A stretch of 64,000 bases of DNA from Celeribacter neptunius (GCF_900113955.1 NZ_FORH01000006.1:186001-250000), one strand, 5' to 3'. Counted from the stretch's first letter, positions 43,097 through 52,020 are shown. Program-made: numbers and translations. Notes: generated by a model not told the origin, from the letters alone.

Positions 43097-44002
43097 TCAG
43101 CCGCCGAGCCGGGCGCGTTCCTCGCGCAACAACCCCGCGAGCCGGTGGAAATCCGCGCTCCGCGCCGAGCTTTTGCGCCAGGCCAGAACGACCTCGCGCG
43201 GTTTGGTGCCAAACAGCGGGGTCAGTTCGATCTCGGTGTTGCGCGTCACGCCGGCGTCAATCGCCAGCTGCGGCAAGAGTGTGATGCCCAGGCCCTCTTC
43301 GACCATCGCCACCAGGGTCGGCAGCGAGGTGGCGGCAAAGGTTTCGTCCTGTTTGGCGTGGCTTTCGGGAAAGGCCGAAAGCGCGTGACGTTGCAGGCAG
43401 TGCCCGCGTTCCAACAACAACAGCGTCTCGTCATCGAGATCGGGACCGCCGATCGCCCGACCGGAAATCAGCCGATGCCCCGGCGCGGTGGCGAGTTGGT
43501 AATCATCCTCGAACAGGCTTTCGATCTCGAGATCCCCGGTCTCGAAGGGCAGGGCGATCAGGATCACATCGAGCCGCCCGGCGCGCAGTCCGGCGATCAG
43601 ATGTTCGGTCAGCTCCTCACGCATATAGAGCCGCAGGTCGGGGTAGTCCTGACGCAAGCGCGGCAGCAGACGCGGAAACAGAAACGGCCCGACCGTCGGG
43701 ATGGTGCCGAGTTTCAGCGTGCCACGCAGCGTGCCGGACTGGCTTTGCGCCAGCTCCACCATGTCCTGTGCCTCGGCCAGCATCACGCGGGCGCGGGCGG
43801 CGAGCTCCTCGCCCAGAGGCGTCATCAGCACAGACCGTTTGCTGCGCTCGGCCACCGGCGCGCCGAGGATGTCTTCAAGCTCCTGTATCCCGGTCGAGAG
43901 TGTCGATTGGGTGACGAAACAGGCCTCGGCGGCACGGCCGAAATGCAGCTCTTCCGAGAGCGCGACGAGGAAGCGGAGCTGGCGCAGGCTGGGCAGGATC
44001 AT
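43097..44002 (-). CDS. oxyR: OxyR-like LysR-family peroxide regulator
   Basis: A 301-residue LysR-type regulator close to OxyR. The HTH spans about 5-60 (LRQLRFLVALSEELHFGRAA). TSLPTLVAMVEEGLGITLLPQ and the LERGHCLQRHAL segment are OxyR hallmarks. C202 matches the peroxide-sensing Cys199 of E. coli OxyR. The position of the resolving Cys208 is F211, and the only other cysteine is C28 in the HTH. It is divergent from a peroxiredoxin gene, the classic OxyR target. Identity as OxyR is likely; its redox mechanism must differ from the two-cysteine model. Confidence 0.88.
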   Translation of the reverse strand: MILPSLRQLRFLVALSEELHFGRAAEACFVTQSTLSTGIQELEDILGAPVAERSKRSVLMTPLGEELAARARVMLAEAQDMVELAQSQSGTLRGTLKLGTIPTVGPFLFPRLLPRLRQDYPDLRLYMREELTEHLIAGLRAGRLDVILIALPFETGDLEIESLFEDDYQLATAPGHRLISGRAIGGPDLDDETLLLLERGHCLQRHALSAFPESHAKQDETFAATSLPTLVAMVEEGLGITLLPQLAIDAGVTRNTEIELTPLFGTKPREVVLAWRKSSARSADFHRLAGLLREERARLGG

Positions 44003-44146
44003 TAATCGAATTTCTCAATTATTTTTATCTTTTTTATTCGTTTCAACAATCGAAATGCAAGAGCTATTTCTAATTCATCGAAAGGGCAGAAGCGCCCGAG
44101 ACGACAGAAATCGACAAGAAATATTGAGAAAACAAAGGACTGAAAA
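44003..44146. promoter_or_regulatory. AT-rich divergent control region of oxyR and peroxiredoxin
   Basis: This 144-bp region is markedly AT-rich compared with its surroundings. ATCGAA occurs at 44005-44010, 44049-44054 and 44077-44082. ATTGAGAAA precedes both genes in sense direction (44011-44019 on minus, 44123-44131 on plus). It should hold the OxyR-binding site, but no textbook OxyR box can be fixed by eye. Confidence 0.45.
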
Positions 44147-44803
44147 ATGACCGACCAAATTGAAACCGTTACCGGCCCGCAACTGAACAAACCTGCGCCT
44201 GCCTTTGAGGCGCTGACCACCGATGGCGTCAAAACCCTCGACGACTACAAGGGCAAATGGCTGATCCTGTTCTCGCACCCGGCCGATTTCACGCCCGTCT
44301 GCACCACCGAGTTCATCGGTTTCGCGGGCAAACAGGAGGCGTTCAATGCCATGGGGGTCGAGCTCCTGGGCCTCTCCATCGACAGCCACTATTCTCACAT
44401 CGCCTGGATGCTCAACATCAAGGAGAACTGGGGCGTCGAGATCAAATTCCCGATCATCGCCGACCTGTCGATGAAAGTGGCCAATGCTTACGGGATGATC
44501 CAGCCGGGCGCTTCCGACACCGCGGCGGTGCGGGCGACCTTCATCATCGACCCGAACGGCATCCTGCGCGCCATGGTCTATTACCCGATGAACGCCGGGC
44601 GTTCCGTGGATGAGATCCATCGCCTCGTGGTGGCGCTTCAGGCCGCCGACGCAAATAAATGCGCCATGCCGGAAAACTGGAAGCCGGGTGACGCGGTGAT
44701 CGTGCCGACGCCGCCGACCGCCGCCGCGGCGCAGGAGAAACTGGCGAATGCGCCCGAGGGGCAGGATGTCGTGGATTGGTATTTCTCGACCCGTCAGCTC
44801 TGA
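44147..44803 (+). CDS. Peroxiredoxin (AhpC/Prx6 type)
   Basis: A 218-residue thiol peroxidase of the Prx6 subfamily. The peroxidatic cysteine is C52 in HPADFTPVCTTEF. A second cysteine, C172 in NKCAMPENW, is placed like the one in archaeal-type Prx6 enzymes. The long C-terminal domain (to residue 218) also fits Prx6. It would reduce hydrogen peroxide and organic peroxides. AAAGGAC precedes the ATG. It is divergent from oxyR and 78 bp ahead of an MBL-fold hydrolase gene. Confidence 0.93.
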   Translation: MTDQIETVTGPQLNKPAPAFEALTTDGVKTLDDYKGKWLILFSHPADFTPVCTTEFIGFAGKQEAFNAMGVELLGLSIDSHYSHIAWMLNIKENWGVEIKFPIIADLSMKVANAYGMIQPGASDTAAVRATFIIDPNGILRAMVYYPMNAGRSVDEIHRLVVALQAADANKCAMPENWKPGDAVIVPTPPTAAAAQEKLANAPEGQDVVDWYFSTRQL

Positions 44804-44881
44804 GCTTGCGCCGGATTTGAGCCAAAGGGTGTGCGTGGTGACGCGCGCACCCATCCTTGCAGATCAAACACAGGAGTTCCT

Positions 44882-45757
44882 ATGAGCAAGACACCCGTTG
44901 TCAAACCCTTCTGGGATGCGCCGACCGGCAGTTGGCAATACGTGTTTCATGATCCCGAGACCATGAAAGGTGCGATTGTCGATCCGGTGCTCGATTTCGA
45001 CCCCAATGCAGGGGCAATCGCGACAAAGAACGCGGATATGATCCTCGACTATATCCGTGAAACAGGGATCGAGATCGTCTGGATTCTCGACACCCATCCC
45101 CATGCCGACCATTTCTCGGCTGCGTCTTATCTGAAATCGCAACTGGGCGCGCCCACCGCGATCGGGGAAAAGGTCGTGGGCGTGCAGAAGCTCTGGAAAG
45201 AGATCTACAACCTGCCCGATGATTTCGCCACCGACGGGTCGCAATGGGATCACCTCTTTGCCGATGGCGATACGTTCATGGTCGGCGAGGTGCCGGTTCG
45301 GGTGATCTTTTCCCCCGGCCATACGCTGGCCTCGGTCACCTACGTGGCGGGCGATGCGGCTTTCGTGCATGACACGTTGATGATGCCCGACAGCGGCTCC
45401 AGCCGGGCCGATTTCCCCGGAGGCAGTTCCAGGGAGCTCTACGATTCGATTGAGCGGATCCTGGCGCTGCCCGACGAGACGCGGGTCTTTGTCGGCCATG
45501 ATTACCGGCCCAATGGGCGCGAGGCGCTGTGCGAGGCCAGTGTGGCCGACCACAAGGCGGCGAATATCCATTTCAGGGATGCGCCGAGCGAGGCGGACTA
45601 CCGCGCGGTGCGCGATGCCCGTGACGCCACATTGCCGCTGCCAAAGCTGATGCTGGCGGCGCTGCAGATCAATATCCGTGGCGGTCGCAAGCCCGCAGCC
45701 GAAGACAACGCGCGATCCTATCTGAAAATTCCGCTGGATTATTTCGAACCGCGATGA
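44882..45757 (+). CDS. MBL-fold metallo-hydrolase (persulfide dioxygenase/glyoxalase II-like)
   Basis: A 291-residue metallo-beta-lactamase-fold enzyme. The metal motif is THPHADHFSAA, followed by FSPGHTLASVTY, HDTLMMPDSG and VGHDYRPNG. This pattern is shared by persulfide dioxygenases and Blh/BigR-linked enzymes. The C-terminal NIRGGRKP with EDNARSYLKIPLDYF also fits that group. Sulfur-oxidising activity on glutathione persulfide is likely but not certain. CAGGAG lies before ATG 44882. It may be cotranscribed with the peroxiredoxin gene. Confidence 0.85.
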   Translation: MSKTPVVKPFWDAPTGSWQYVFHDPETMKGAIVDPVLDFDPNAGAIATKNADMILDYIRETGIEIVWILDTHPHADHFSAASYLKSQLGAPTAIGEKVVGVQKLWKEIYNLPDDFATDGSQWDHLFADGDTFMVGEVPVRVIFSPGHTLASVTYVAGDAAFVHDTLMMPDSGSSRADFPGGSSRELYDSIERILALPDETRVFVGHDYRPNGREALCEASVADHKAANIHFRDAPSEADYRAVRDARDATLPLPKLMLAALQINIRGGRKPAAEDNARSYLKIPLDYFEPR

Positions 45758-45763
45758 CACGCG

Positions 45764-45794
45764 AAACGCGCGCCTTTTTGGGGCGCGCGTTTTC
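45764..45794 (+). terminator. Terminator after the MBL-fold gene
   Basis: AAACGCGCGCC pairs with GGCGCGCGTTT around a seven-base loop, with T-rich sequence following. It starts six bases after the stop. Confidence 0.8.
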
Positions 45795-45818
45795 ATCGAT
45801 ATGTCTTAGGGGGCGTGA

Positions 45819-45888
45819 ACTCCCCTGTGGGCGCTCCGCACACTTACCCTTGTGGGCGTTCCGCAAATTACCCCTGTGGGCGTTCCGC
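45819..45888 (-). repeat. Three direct repeats of the permease 3' end
   Basis: A unit of about 21 bases reading GCGGAACGCCCACAGGGG plus TAA on the minus strand occurs at 45868-45888 (inside the permease, encoding its last residues AERPQG and stop), 45844-45864 and 45819-45839. The second copy keeps TAA. The third has a base change and no stop. Period is 24-25 bases. It looks like slipped-strand duplication of a gene end. Confidence 0.75.
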
Positions 45889-46635
45889 CCAACCGGCAAA
45901 GATTTTCTCCAGCCCGACCACAATGTAGTAGAGCAGGATGCCGAGAAAGGCCAAGGCGATCAGCACCGCGAACATCAGCGGATAATCGGCGTTGATCTTG
46001 CCGCTGTCGAACAGGTGGCCGAGGCCGCGACCGTGCGGTTCGACGATCTCCATCAGGTTGGTGCCGATGAAGGCCAGCGTCACCGCGACTTTCAGCGCGC
46101 CGAAGAATTCCGGCAGGGTCTTGGGCAGGGCGATTTTCCAGAAGATCGTCCATTTCGACGCGCCCAGAGAACGCAGGATATCGCGATATTCCGGCTCGAG
46201 CGTCGAGAGGCCGATCGAGACCGCCACCGAGATCGGGAAGAACGAGATCATGAAGGCAATCAGCACGGTGTTGAAATCATGCTGGCCGATGAAGATCAGC
46301 GCGATCACTGGCACCACCGTGGCTTTCGGGATGGCGTTGAACCCCACGAGCAGCGGGTAGAGCGCATCCCGCATGGTGCGCGAAAAGCCCATGACCATGC
46401 CGATCAGCGTGCCGAAAACGACCGCGACCAACAGCCCGACGACGGTACGCCAGAGCGTCTGCCAGCCGTAGATCAGGAACAGGTTCCAGTATTTCGCATA
46501 GGCCGGGATCAGATCCGAGGGCGAGGCCATCTTGTAATTCGGCCATTGGTTCACCCAGACGATGAATTCCCAGAAGGCGAGGAAAGCGACGATGGCGATG
46601 AGCGGCGTGGCGACCTTTTTCCAATGTTTCATCAT
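45868..46635 (-). CDS. ABC transporter permease (NitT/TauT type)
   Basis: A 255-residue inner-membrane permease of the nitrate/sulfonate/taurine family. Six hydrophobic segments are visible (first at about 10-30, VATPLIAIVAFLAFWEFIVW). The cytoplasmic EAA loop reads EYRDILRSLGASKWTIFWKIALPKTLPEFF (in part), the ATPase-docking signature. Its start overlaps the ATPase stop, so it is the last gene of the operon. The stop codon is part of a triplicated sequence. Confidence 0.92.
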   Translation of the reverse strand: MMKHWKKVATPLIAIVAFLAFWEFIVWVNQWPNYKMASPSDLIPAYAKYWNLFLIYGWQTLWRTVVGLLVAVVFGTLIGMVMGFSRTMRDALYPLLVGFNAIPKATVVPVIALIFIGQHDFNTVLIAFMISFFPISVAVSIGLSTLEPEYRDILRSLGASKWTIFWKIALPKTLPEFFGALKVAVTLAFIGTNLMEIVEPHGRGLGHLFDSGKINADYPLMFAVLIALAFLGILLYYIVVGLEKIFAGWAERPQG

Positions 46636-47438
46636 GCGGCCTCCTCATCCTTGGTCTGGCCCTCTGCTCGCCCCTGCGCGATCTCGATCTGGTGGCGCAG
46701 ACGGTGCAGGATGTCGGTGGCCTCGGGCGTGTAGATCACTTCGAGATCGGTGCGACCCTCGAGCTTCACATTCTCCACATGCTGGGTGGTGGCCGGACGG
46801 CCGGAGAGCACAATCACCTCATCCGCGAGATAGACGCTTTCGCGCAGATCGTGGGTGATCAGCACACCGGTAAAGGGTTCCTCGGCCCTGAGCGCATGCA
46901 TGGTCTGCCACAGGTCCTCGCGGGTAAAGGCATCCAGGGCGCCGAAAGGCTCGTCCATGATCAGCACATCGGGCTTGTGCACGATGGCACGACAGAGCGA
47001 GGCGCGCTGGCGCATGCCGCCCGAAAGCTCGGAGGGGCGTTTGTCTTCGAAGCCTTCGAGGCCGACGAGCGCCAAAAGTTCGCGCCCGCGCTCTTCTTTC
47101 TCGCGTTTGCTCATCTTGTTCGGCACGATCTCGAGCGGCAAAAGCACGTTCTGCAGGATCGTCCGCCATTCGAGCATCACCGGGTTCTGAAACGCCATGC
47201 CGACGGTCGAGCGCGGGCTGGTGACGCGTTCGCCATGTAGCCAGACCTCGCCCTGATCGGGTTTCATCAGCCCGGCGACCAGTTTCGTGAGCGTGGATTT
47301 GCCACAGCCCGACGGGCCGACCACGGCGCAGAAATCGCCTTCGGGTACGGAGATGTTGAGGTCGTCGAGAACGGGCAAGGGGCCGTTATCGGTCTTGTAG
47401 GCGTGTGTCACGCCCTTGATTTCTATGAGGTTTGTCAT
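46632..47438 (-). CDS. ABC transporter ATP-binding protein (NitT/TauT type)
   Basis: A 268-residue ATPase. Walker A GPSGCGKSTLTKLV (about 41-54), signature LSGGMRQRASL, Walker B VLIMDEPFGALD and switch ITHDLRES. VGMAFQNPVMLEWRTILQN is typical of the TauB/SsuB group. It overlaps the permease gene and lies 108 bp after the binding-protein gene, with a GC-rich hairpin between. Confidence 0.94.
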   Translation of the reverse strand: MTNLIEIKGVTHAYKTDNGPLPVLDDLNISVPEGDFCAVVGPSGCGKSTLTKLVAGLMKPDQGEVWLHGERVTSPRSTVGMAFQNPVMLEWRTILQNVLLPLEIVPNKMSKREKEERGRELLALVGLEGFEDKRPSELSGGMRQRASLCRAIVHKPDVLIMDEPFGALDAFTREDLWQTMHALRAEEPFTGVLITHDLRESVYLADEVIVLSGRPATTQHVENVKLEGRTDLEVIYTPEATDILHRLRHQIEIAQGRAEGQTKDEEAA

Positions 47439-47493
47439 TTTTCCCCGTCTTGTCCTGTCTGCCGCCCGGTGTCGCCACCTGCCCGTATGGAAA

Positions 47494-47523
47494 CGGGCGC
47501 GGGCTCATGAGATCCCGCGCCCG
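47494..47523 (-). terminator. Hairpin between binding protein and ATPase genes
   Basis: Ten-base perfect stem CGGGCGCGGG/CCCGCGCCCG with a ten-base loop, and no T-run. In ABC operons such stems often protect the binding-protein mRNA or give partial termination, so that more binding protein is made than membrane parts. Confidence 0.65.
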
Positions 47524-47546
47524 CCCGTGTTTTCAAAAATCTGCGA

Positions 47547-48554
47547 TCACTTCAGCATGCGCGCGTCGGAGGCGGGCAGGTAGTCTTCGGTGAAATACAG
47601 GCTGGCGTCGGGCTCGGCGTTGAATTCGTAGACCATCTTGAGCTGCTCGAGAGAGCCGGCGAAACGTTCGGCGTCGATCCCGCCCATGCCGTTTGCGGCG
47701 ACATAGTCGGTATAGACATTGCCTTCGAGCGCCAGCTCAAGACGACGGGTCTCGAGATCGAGATCGGAGGCCGGGTTGTACTTGATCATGTATTCGACCG
47801 CGGCTTTCGGGTCGGCCATGGCGTCTTTCCAGCCCATGGTCACGGCGGACACGAACCCTTTGACCGCCTCCGGATTCTCGGCGGCGAAATCGGTGTTCAC
47901 GATCAGCACGTTGCCATAGAGGTTCACGCCATAGTCCGACATCATGATGGTCGAAATGTCATCTTCCGGCACGCCGAGACGCACGAGGTTCAGGAAGGAC
48001 GAGAAGTTGAAGCCGGTGACGGCGTCCACCTTGCCCTCGGCCAGCATCGGCTCACGGGTCGGGAAGCCGACGGGCTCGACGGTGATCTTGTCCATGTCGA
48101 GATCATTCTCGGCGGCAAAGATCGGGAATTGCGCCCAGGCGCCATCCGGCGGCGGTGCGCCCAGCACGTGACCTTCGAGATCTTTCGGGGCCTCGATGCC
48201 GAGCGACTTGCGACCGACCACGGCAAAGGCCGGGGCGTCATAGACCATCATCATGCCGATGACCGGCGCGCCCGGGTTCTGGTCGAGGAATTTCACCAGG
48301 CTGTTGATATCGGCCATGCCGACCGGGAAGGCGCCGGTGGCGACTTTCGGGATCGCGTCGAGCGAGCCCTGACCGGCGGAGATTTCCACCGCGAGGTCCT
48401 GATCCGCGAAATAGCCCTTTTCGATGGCGGTGAAATACGGGGCGGCCGGGCCCTCGAATTTCCAGTCGAGCGCGAACGGCATCGCGGTCTCGGCATAGGC
48501 GGCCGTTGCGGTGAGCGCAAAGGCAGCCAGGGTGGTGATCGATTTGTAGAACAT
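47547..48554 (-). CDS. ABC transporter substrate-binding protein (NMT1/TauA-like)
   Basis: A 335-residue periplasmic protein with a signal peptide (MFYKSITTLAAFALTATAAYA). MPFALDWKFEGPAAPYFTAIEKGYF is the opening strand and helix of the NMT1/THI5-like fold (read in part), and GSLDAIPKVATGAFPVGMAD forms the ligand pocket loop. The ligand could be a pyrimidine precursor, a sulfonate or another small molecule; the sequence does not decide. AGGGGAAA precedes the ATG at 48554; an ATG six codons upstream is closer to no site. First gene of a three-gene operon. Confidence 0.9.
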   Translation of the reverse strand: MFYKSITTLAAFALTATAAYAETAMPFALDWKFEGPAAPYFTAIEKGYFADQDLAVEISAGQGSLDAIPKVATGAFPVGMADINSLVKFLDQNPGAPVIGMMMVYDAPAFAVVGRKSLGIEAPKDLEGHVLGAPPPDGAWAQFPIFAAENDLDMDKITVEPVGFPTREPMLAEGKVDAVTGFNFSSFLNLVRLGVPEDDISTIMMSDYGVNLYGNVLIVNTDFAAENPEAVKGFVSAVTMGWKDAMADPKAAVEYMIKYNPASDLDLETRRLELALEGNVYTDYVAANGMGGIDAERFAGSLEQLKMVYEFNAEPDASLYFTEDYLPASDARMLK

Positions 48555-48701
48555 GAATTTCCCCTGTTTCATTCGAGCGTAGAATGACCTGTGGTCTTCT
48601 CGTCCGCGAGATTGAGGTGCACAATCATGTATACAATCTGAACGATTGCGTAAAAAAGTGGCGGGAACCTGGATTTCTGCCCGTGATTTTTGCCTAAATG
48701 G

Positions 48702-48731
48702 TAAACAAAAGCGATCGCCGGAGCGACCGCT
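48702..48731 (-). terminator. Terminator of the 2',3'-cyclic nucleotidase gene
   Basis: Minus strand: AGCGGTCGC, loop TCCG, GCGATCGCT, one mismatch, followed by TTTGTTT. Confidence 0.8.
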
Positions 48732-48755
48732 TCTGCATTTTTACGGGGATTTGCG

Positions 48756-50732
48756 TCAGAGCGTGATGCGGAACTGGGCGAATCCATCCGTGCCTTCGCC
48801 GGCATCCTCGATGGCCAGACCTTTGAGATCCGCGAGATGTGTCCGCGCCGCCGGGCCGGTTTCGAACAACACGCTGGTGTCGCCCAGAGGCGCCAGAGAC
48901 CAGTTGTCATCGGCGGTCGGGTTGATGGTGCCCTGATCGACGATATAGCGCACGATGATGTCGCGGTTGGTGTCCGGCCCCTCGAAGATCACCGTGGTGC
49001 CATCGGCGCCGGGGAAGGTGCCGCCGCCGCCCGCGCGGTAGTTGTTGGTGGCGACCACGAATTCCATCTCGTCGGTGACCGGCGCGCCATTATAGGCGAG
49101 ATTCACGATGCGCGAGGCATTGGCGTCGAGCAATTCGCCATGGGCATCGAAACGCGACGGCTGCGAGATGTCGATCTGATAGGTCACCCCGTCGATCACG
49201 TCGAAATTGTAGGACGGGAAATCCGGGTTCAAGAGGACCGCGTCTTTCGTACCTTTCTCGACCTGGTTGAACATGCCGGCGGAGCGTTCGAGCCAGCCCT
49301 TGAGCTGGGCGCCGGTGATGCGCACCGCACGGATCGTGTTCGGGTAGAGATAGAGATCGGCGACATTCTTGATCGCCACATCGCCCGGCGCGACATCGGT
49401 ATAATAGTCGGGACCGCCACGGCCACCGGCCTTGAACGGCGCCGCCGCCGAGAGGATCGGCAGGCCCTCGTGCTCGGTGCCCTTCATCATCTCTTCGATA
49501 TACCAAAGCTGGGCGTTGGAAACGATCTGCACCGACGGATCATCGGCCACCAGCGCGAAATAGGAATGCAGCGGTGCTGCGGTCTTGCCCACGGCGCGGC
49601 GCACATAGGACAGGGTCTGTTCGTGGATATCCGCGACCGAGGCCAGAACCGGCTCGACGCTTTCGACCAGCGGCGTGACCGAGCGATCTTCGTTGCGCTT
49701 GGAGATCGGACGGGTTTCCACGGCACTGGTTACCACGCGCCATGCGCCGCTCTCGTTTTCCAACAAGAGGTCCATGACGCCCAGATGCGAGCCCCAATAG
49801 CCGCCCATCACCGCCGGCTTGCCGTGGATCAGGCCCTTGGCCGAATCTACGGCGGCGTAGCCATCATAGGTCGGCGAGGGGAAGACGAGGTGCGAATGGC
49901 CAGTCAGGAGCGCGTCGATCCCATCGATTTCGGCCAGCGGTACGGAGGCGTTTTCCATGCCCTCGGTGTGATCGGCGGAGCCGATGCCCGAGTGGTTCAG
50001 CGCGATGATGAGATCGGCGCCTTTTTCCTTCATCTCCGGCACATAGGCGCGGGCGGTCTCGACGATGTCGCGGGCGTTCACCGTGCCTTCGAGATTCTTG
50101 CGGTCCCACATCATGATCTGCGGCGGTACAAAGCCAATCAGGCCGATCTTGATCTGATGCGTGGCGCCGGAGCCGTCGGTCACCTCGCGATCGAGGATGA
50201 TATAGGGCGGCAGCAACGTCACGTCCTCGCGCGGGTTGGCGCCCATTTCCTTGACGACATTAGCCGAGATCACCGGGTAATTGGCGCCCGCGAGTGCTTT
50301 CATCAGGAAGGGCACGCCGTAGTTGAACTCATGGTTGCCGAGTGTGGAAGCGTCAAAACCGAGTCTGTTCATCGCGGTGATCACCGGATGCATGTCGCCC
50401 TCGCTCATGCCGCGCTCATAGGCAATGAAATCGCCCATCGGGTTGCCCTGAAGAAAGTCGCCATTGTCGATCAGCATCGTGTTGGTGGCTTCTTCCCGGA
50501 CGGCATTGATATGCGCTGCGGTGCGGGCCAGACCGACCGTATCGACCGGCTTGTCGGCATAATAGTCGTAGGGGAAGACATGCACGTGCAAATCGGTTGT
50601 TTCCATGATCCGCAAATGTGCCTGATTGGCATTGGCGCGGGCGGAAAAGGGGTGAAGAGCAATCAAGGCAGATCCTGCAATTGTGCCGGACAGGAAAGTC
50701 CGGCGATTCATCGGGGTGTGCGGGTGGTCCAT
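48756..50732 (-). CDS. cpdB: Bifunctional 2',3'-cyclic-nucleotide 2'-phosphodiesterase/3'-nucleotidase, Tat-exported
   Basis: A 658-residue periplasmic 5'-nucleotidase-family enzyme. A twin-arginine signal ([21 protein letters not shown]) opens it. The metallophosphatase domain (about 35-330) carries [33 protein letters not shown] and TGHSHLVFP. The C-terminal substrate domain (about 350-570) has [15 protein letters not shown]. It hydrolyses 2',3'-cyclic and 3'-nucleotides to nucleosides. ATG at 50732 is better spaced to AGGAG than the preceding ATG at 50735. It could use the products of the RNase T2 encoded at 36753. Confidence 0.93.
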   Translation of the reverse strand: MDHPHTPMNRRTFLSGTIAGSALIALHPFSARANANQAHLRIMETTDLHVHVFPYDYYADKPVDTVGLARTAAHINAVREEATNTMLIDNGDFLQGNPMGDFIAYERGMSEGDMHPVITAMNRLGFDASTLGNHEFNYGVPFLMKALAGANYPVISANVVKEMGANPREDVTLLPPYIILDREVTDGSGATHQIKIGLIGFVPPQIMMWDRKNLEGTVNARDIVETARAYVPEMKEKGADLIIALNHSGIGSADHTEGMENASVPLAEIDGIDALLTGHSHLVFPSPTYDGYAAVDSAKGLIHGKPAVMGGYWGSHLGVMDLLLENESGAWRVVTSAVETRPISKRNEDRSVTPLVESVEPVLASVADIHEQTLSYVRRAVGKTAAPLHSYFALVADDPSVQIVSNAQLWYIEEMMKGTEHEGLPILSAAAPFKAGGRGGPDYYTDVAPGDVAIKNVADLYLYPNTIRAVRITGAQLKGWLERSAGMFNQVEKGTKDAVLLNPDFPSYNFDVIDGVTYQIDISQPSRFDAHGELLDANASRIVNLAYNGAPVTDEMEFVVATNNYRAGGGGTFPGADGTTVIFEGPDTNRDIIVRYIVDQGTINPTADDNWSLAPLGDTSVLFETGPAARTHLADLKGLAIEDAGEGTDGFAQFRITL

Positions 50733-51032
50733 CATGCGTCTCCTGTGATGATTTCTTGCATTCAGACATGCTTGCCGAGACCATTCCAGAGCCACAAGAC
50801 AAACATGTGACGTCTTGGAACTTATCAAGAGAAATCAATAGCGCAAACCATTTTGAGTTGCCTTTTGGGGCGATTGAACAACTTTGAGTTGATTTCTCAA
50901 GCCTGCGTCACGGCCGCAACATATGTGCGGATGGTGCGTTGGGCATGCCGGTGAATGTGACGGTGAGTGTGGTGGTGGGTTTGCGTATTTGAAGGGTGGT
51001 GCGACGCGGGATTGCCGCCTATTGCAAGGTGT
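50733..51032. promoter_or_regulatory. Divergent control region cpdB-nudC with inverted and direct repeats
   Basis: This 300-bp gap has no gene. GAGAAATCAA (50829-50838) and TTGATTTCTC (50889-50898) form a perfect 10-bp inverted repeat. TTTGAGTTG occurs at 50852-50860 and again at 50883-50891. From 50930 to 51000 it is strongly GT-rich on the plus strand. These may be operator sites for either gene. Confidence 0.45.
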
Positions 51033-51968
51033 ATGAAACAGGATGGTGTTGCCCTTGCGGGCGGAGAATTGAACAGGGCGGCGCATCTGCGGCGCGAGGC
51101 GGAAGCGTTGCGCAGCCGGGACGGCATGCGTCTCCTGGCTCTGTGGCGGGGATCGGTTCCTCTCGATGAGAGAGGGCATTTTGCCCTGTTCGACGCCGGA
51201 GATCTGCCGGCGGTCGCGGGGGATGAGATCTTTCTCGGGCTGCTGACCGATGGCGCACCGGTTTTTGCCGTCGACGTGAGCCATCTGGCGGCGCGCGATC
51301 CGCAATCCGAGAGCGGCAATCCCTGGTCGCAGGATGGGGTGACGGTCGCAGGGCTCGAAAGCGTGAGCTTCTTTGATTTGCGCGCGGTCATGACCCGGCT
51401 GAGCCCGCTTGAGGCCGAACTGGCCGGCACGGCGCGCGGCGTGTTCGAATGGCATCGCCAGCATGGGTTCTGTGCGGCCTGCGGCGCGCGTACCGTGATC
51501 GCCGATGCCGGGTGGCGGCGCGATTGCCCGGCTTGCGGAGCCTCGCATTTCCCGCGCACCGATCCGGTGGTGATCATGCTGGTGACCCATGGCAATTCGG
51601 TGCTTCTGGGTCGCAATGCCAATTGGCCGGAGCGGATGTATTCGCTGCTGGCCGGGTTCGTCGAGCCGGGCGAGCCGATCGAAGCGGCGGTGCGCCGCGA
51701 GGTGTTCGAGGAGGCGGGCGTCCGCATCGGCACGGTACGCTATGTCACCAGCCAGCCCTGGCCGTTTCCGGCGTCCTTGATGTTCGGCTGCACGGCCAAT
51801 GCGCTCAGCACGGAGATCGAGATCGATCCCGAAGAAATCTCGGATGCCCGCTGGGTGAGCCGCGAAGAACTGGCCCTGGCGGTGGCGGGGCGACACCCCG
51901 AGATCGCGCCGCCGAGAAAAGGCGCGGTCGCGCAATTTCTCCTGACCAAGTGGCTTGCAGACCGTTAG
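51033..51968 (+). CDS. nudC: NAD+ diphosphatase NudC (NADH pyrophosphatase)
   Basis: A 311-residue Nudix hydrolase. The N-terminal domain is followed by the zinc ribbon FCAACGARTVIADAGW and CPACG (about 148-175), PRTDPVVI, the Nudix box GFVEPGEPIEAAVRREVFEE and AGV (about 206-228), and the NudC marker SQPWPFPASLM. It splits NADH to NMNH and AMP and removes NAD caps from RNA. The frame extends 22 codons upstream; MKQDGVALAGG has AAGG before it and fits the family length. Confidence 0.93.
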   Translation: MKQDGVALAGGELNRAAHLRREAEALRSRDGMRLLALWRGSVPLDERGHFALFDAGDLPAVAGDEIFLGLLTDGAPVFAVDVSHLAARDPQSESGNPWSQDGVTVAGLESVSFFDLRAVMTRLSPLEAELAGTARGVFEWHRQHGFCAACGARTVIADAGWRRDCPACGASHFPRTDPVVIMLVTHGNSVLLGRNANWPERMYSLLAGFVEPGEPIEAAVRREVFEEAGVRIGTVRYVTSQPWPFPASLMFGCTANALSTEIEIDPEEISDARWVSREELALAVAGRHPEIAPPRKGAVAQFLLTKWLADR

Positions 51969-52020
51969 GAATATGGAAATAAGGTGGTGGGAGTAAACGG
52001 GGCAAGACAGGTGAGCAGCG

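Noticed and set aside
45819-45888. Possible CRISPR-like array of short direct repeats
   Set aside because: There are only three units, with 3-4 bases between them and no spacers, and the first unit is coding. It is a tandem duplication.
48837-50810. 657-codon antisense frame over the cpdB gene
   Set aside because: It is antisense to clear metallophosphatase motifs. Its Asp/Gly/Val/His-rich sequence is a codon-bias shadow.
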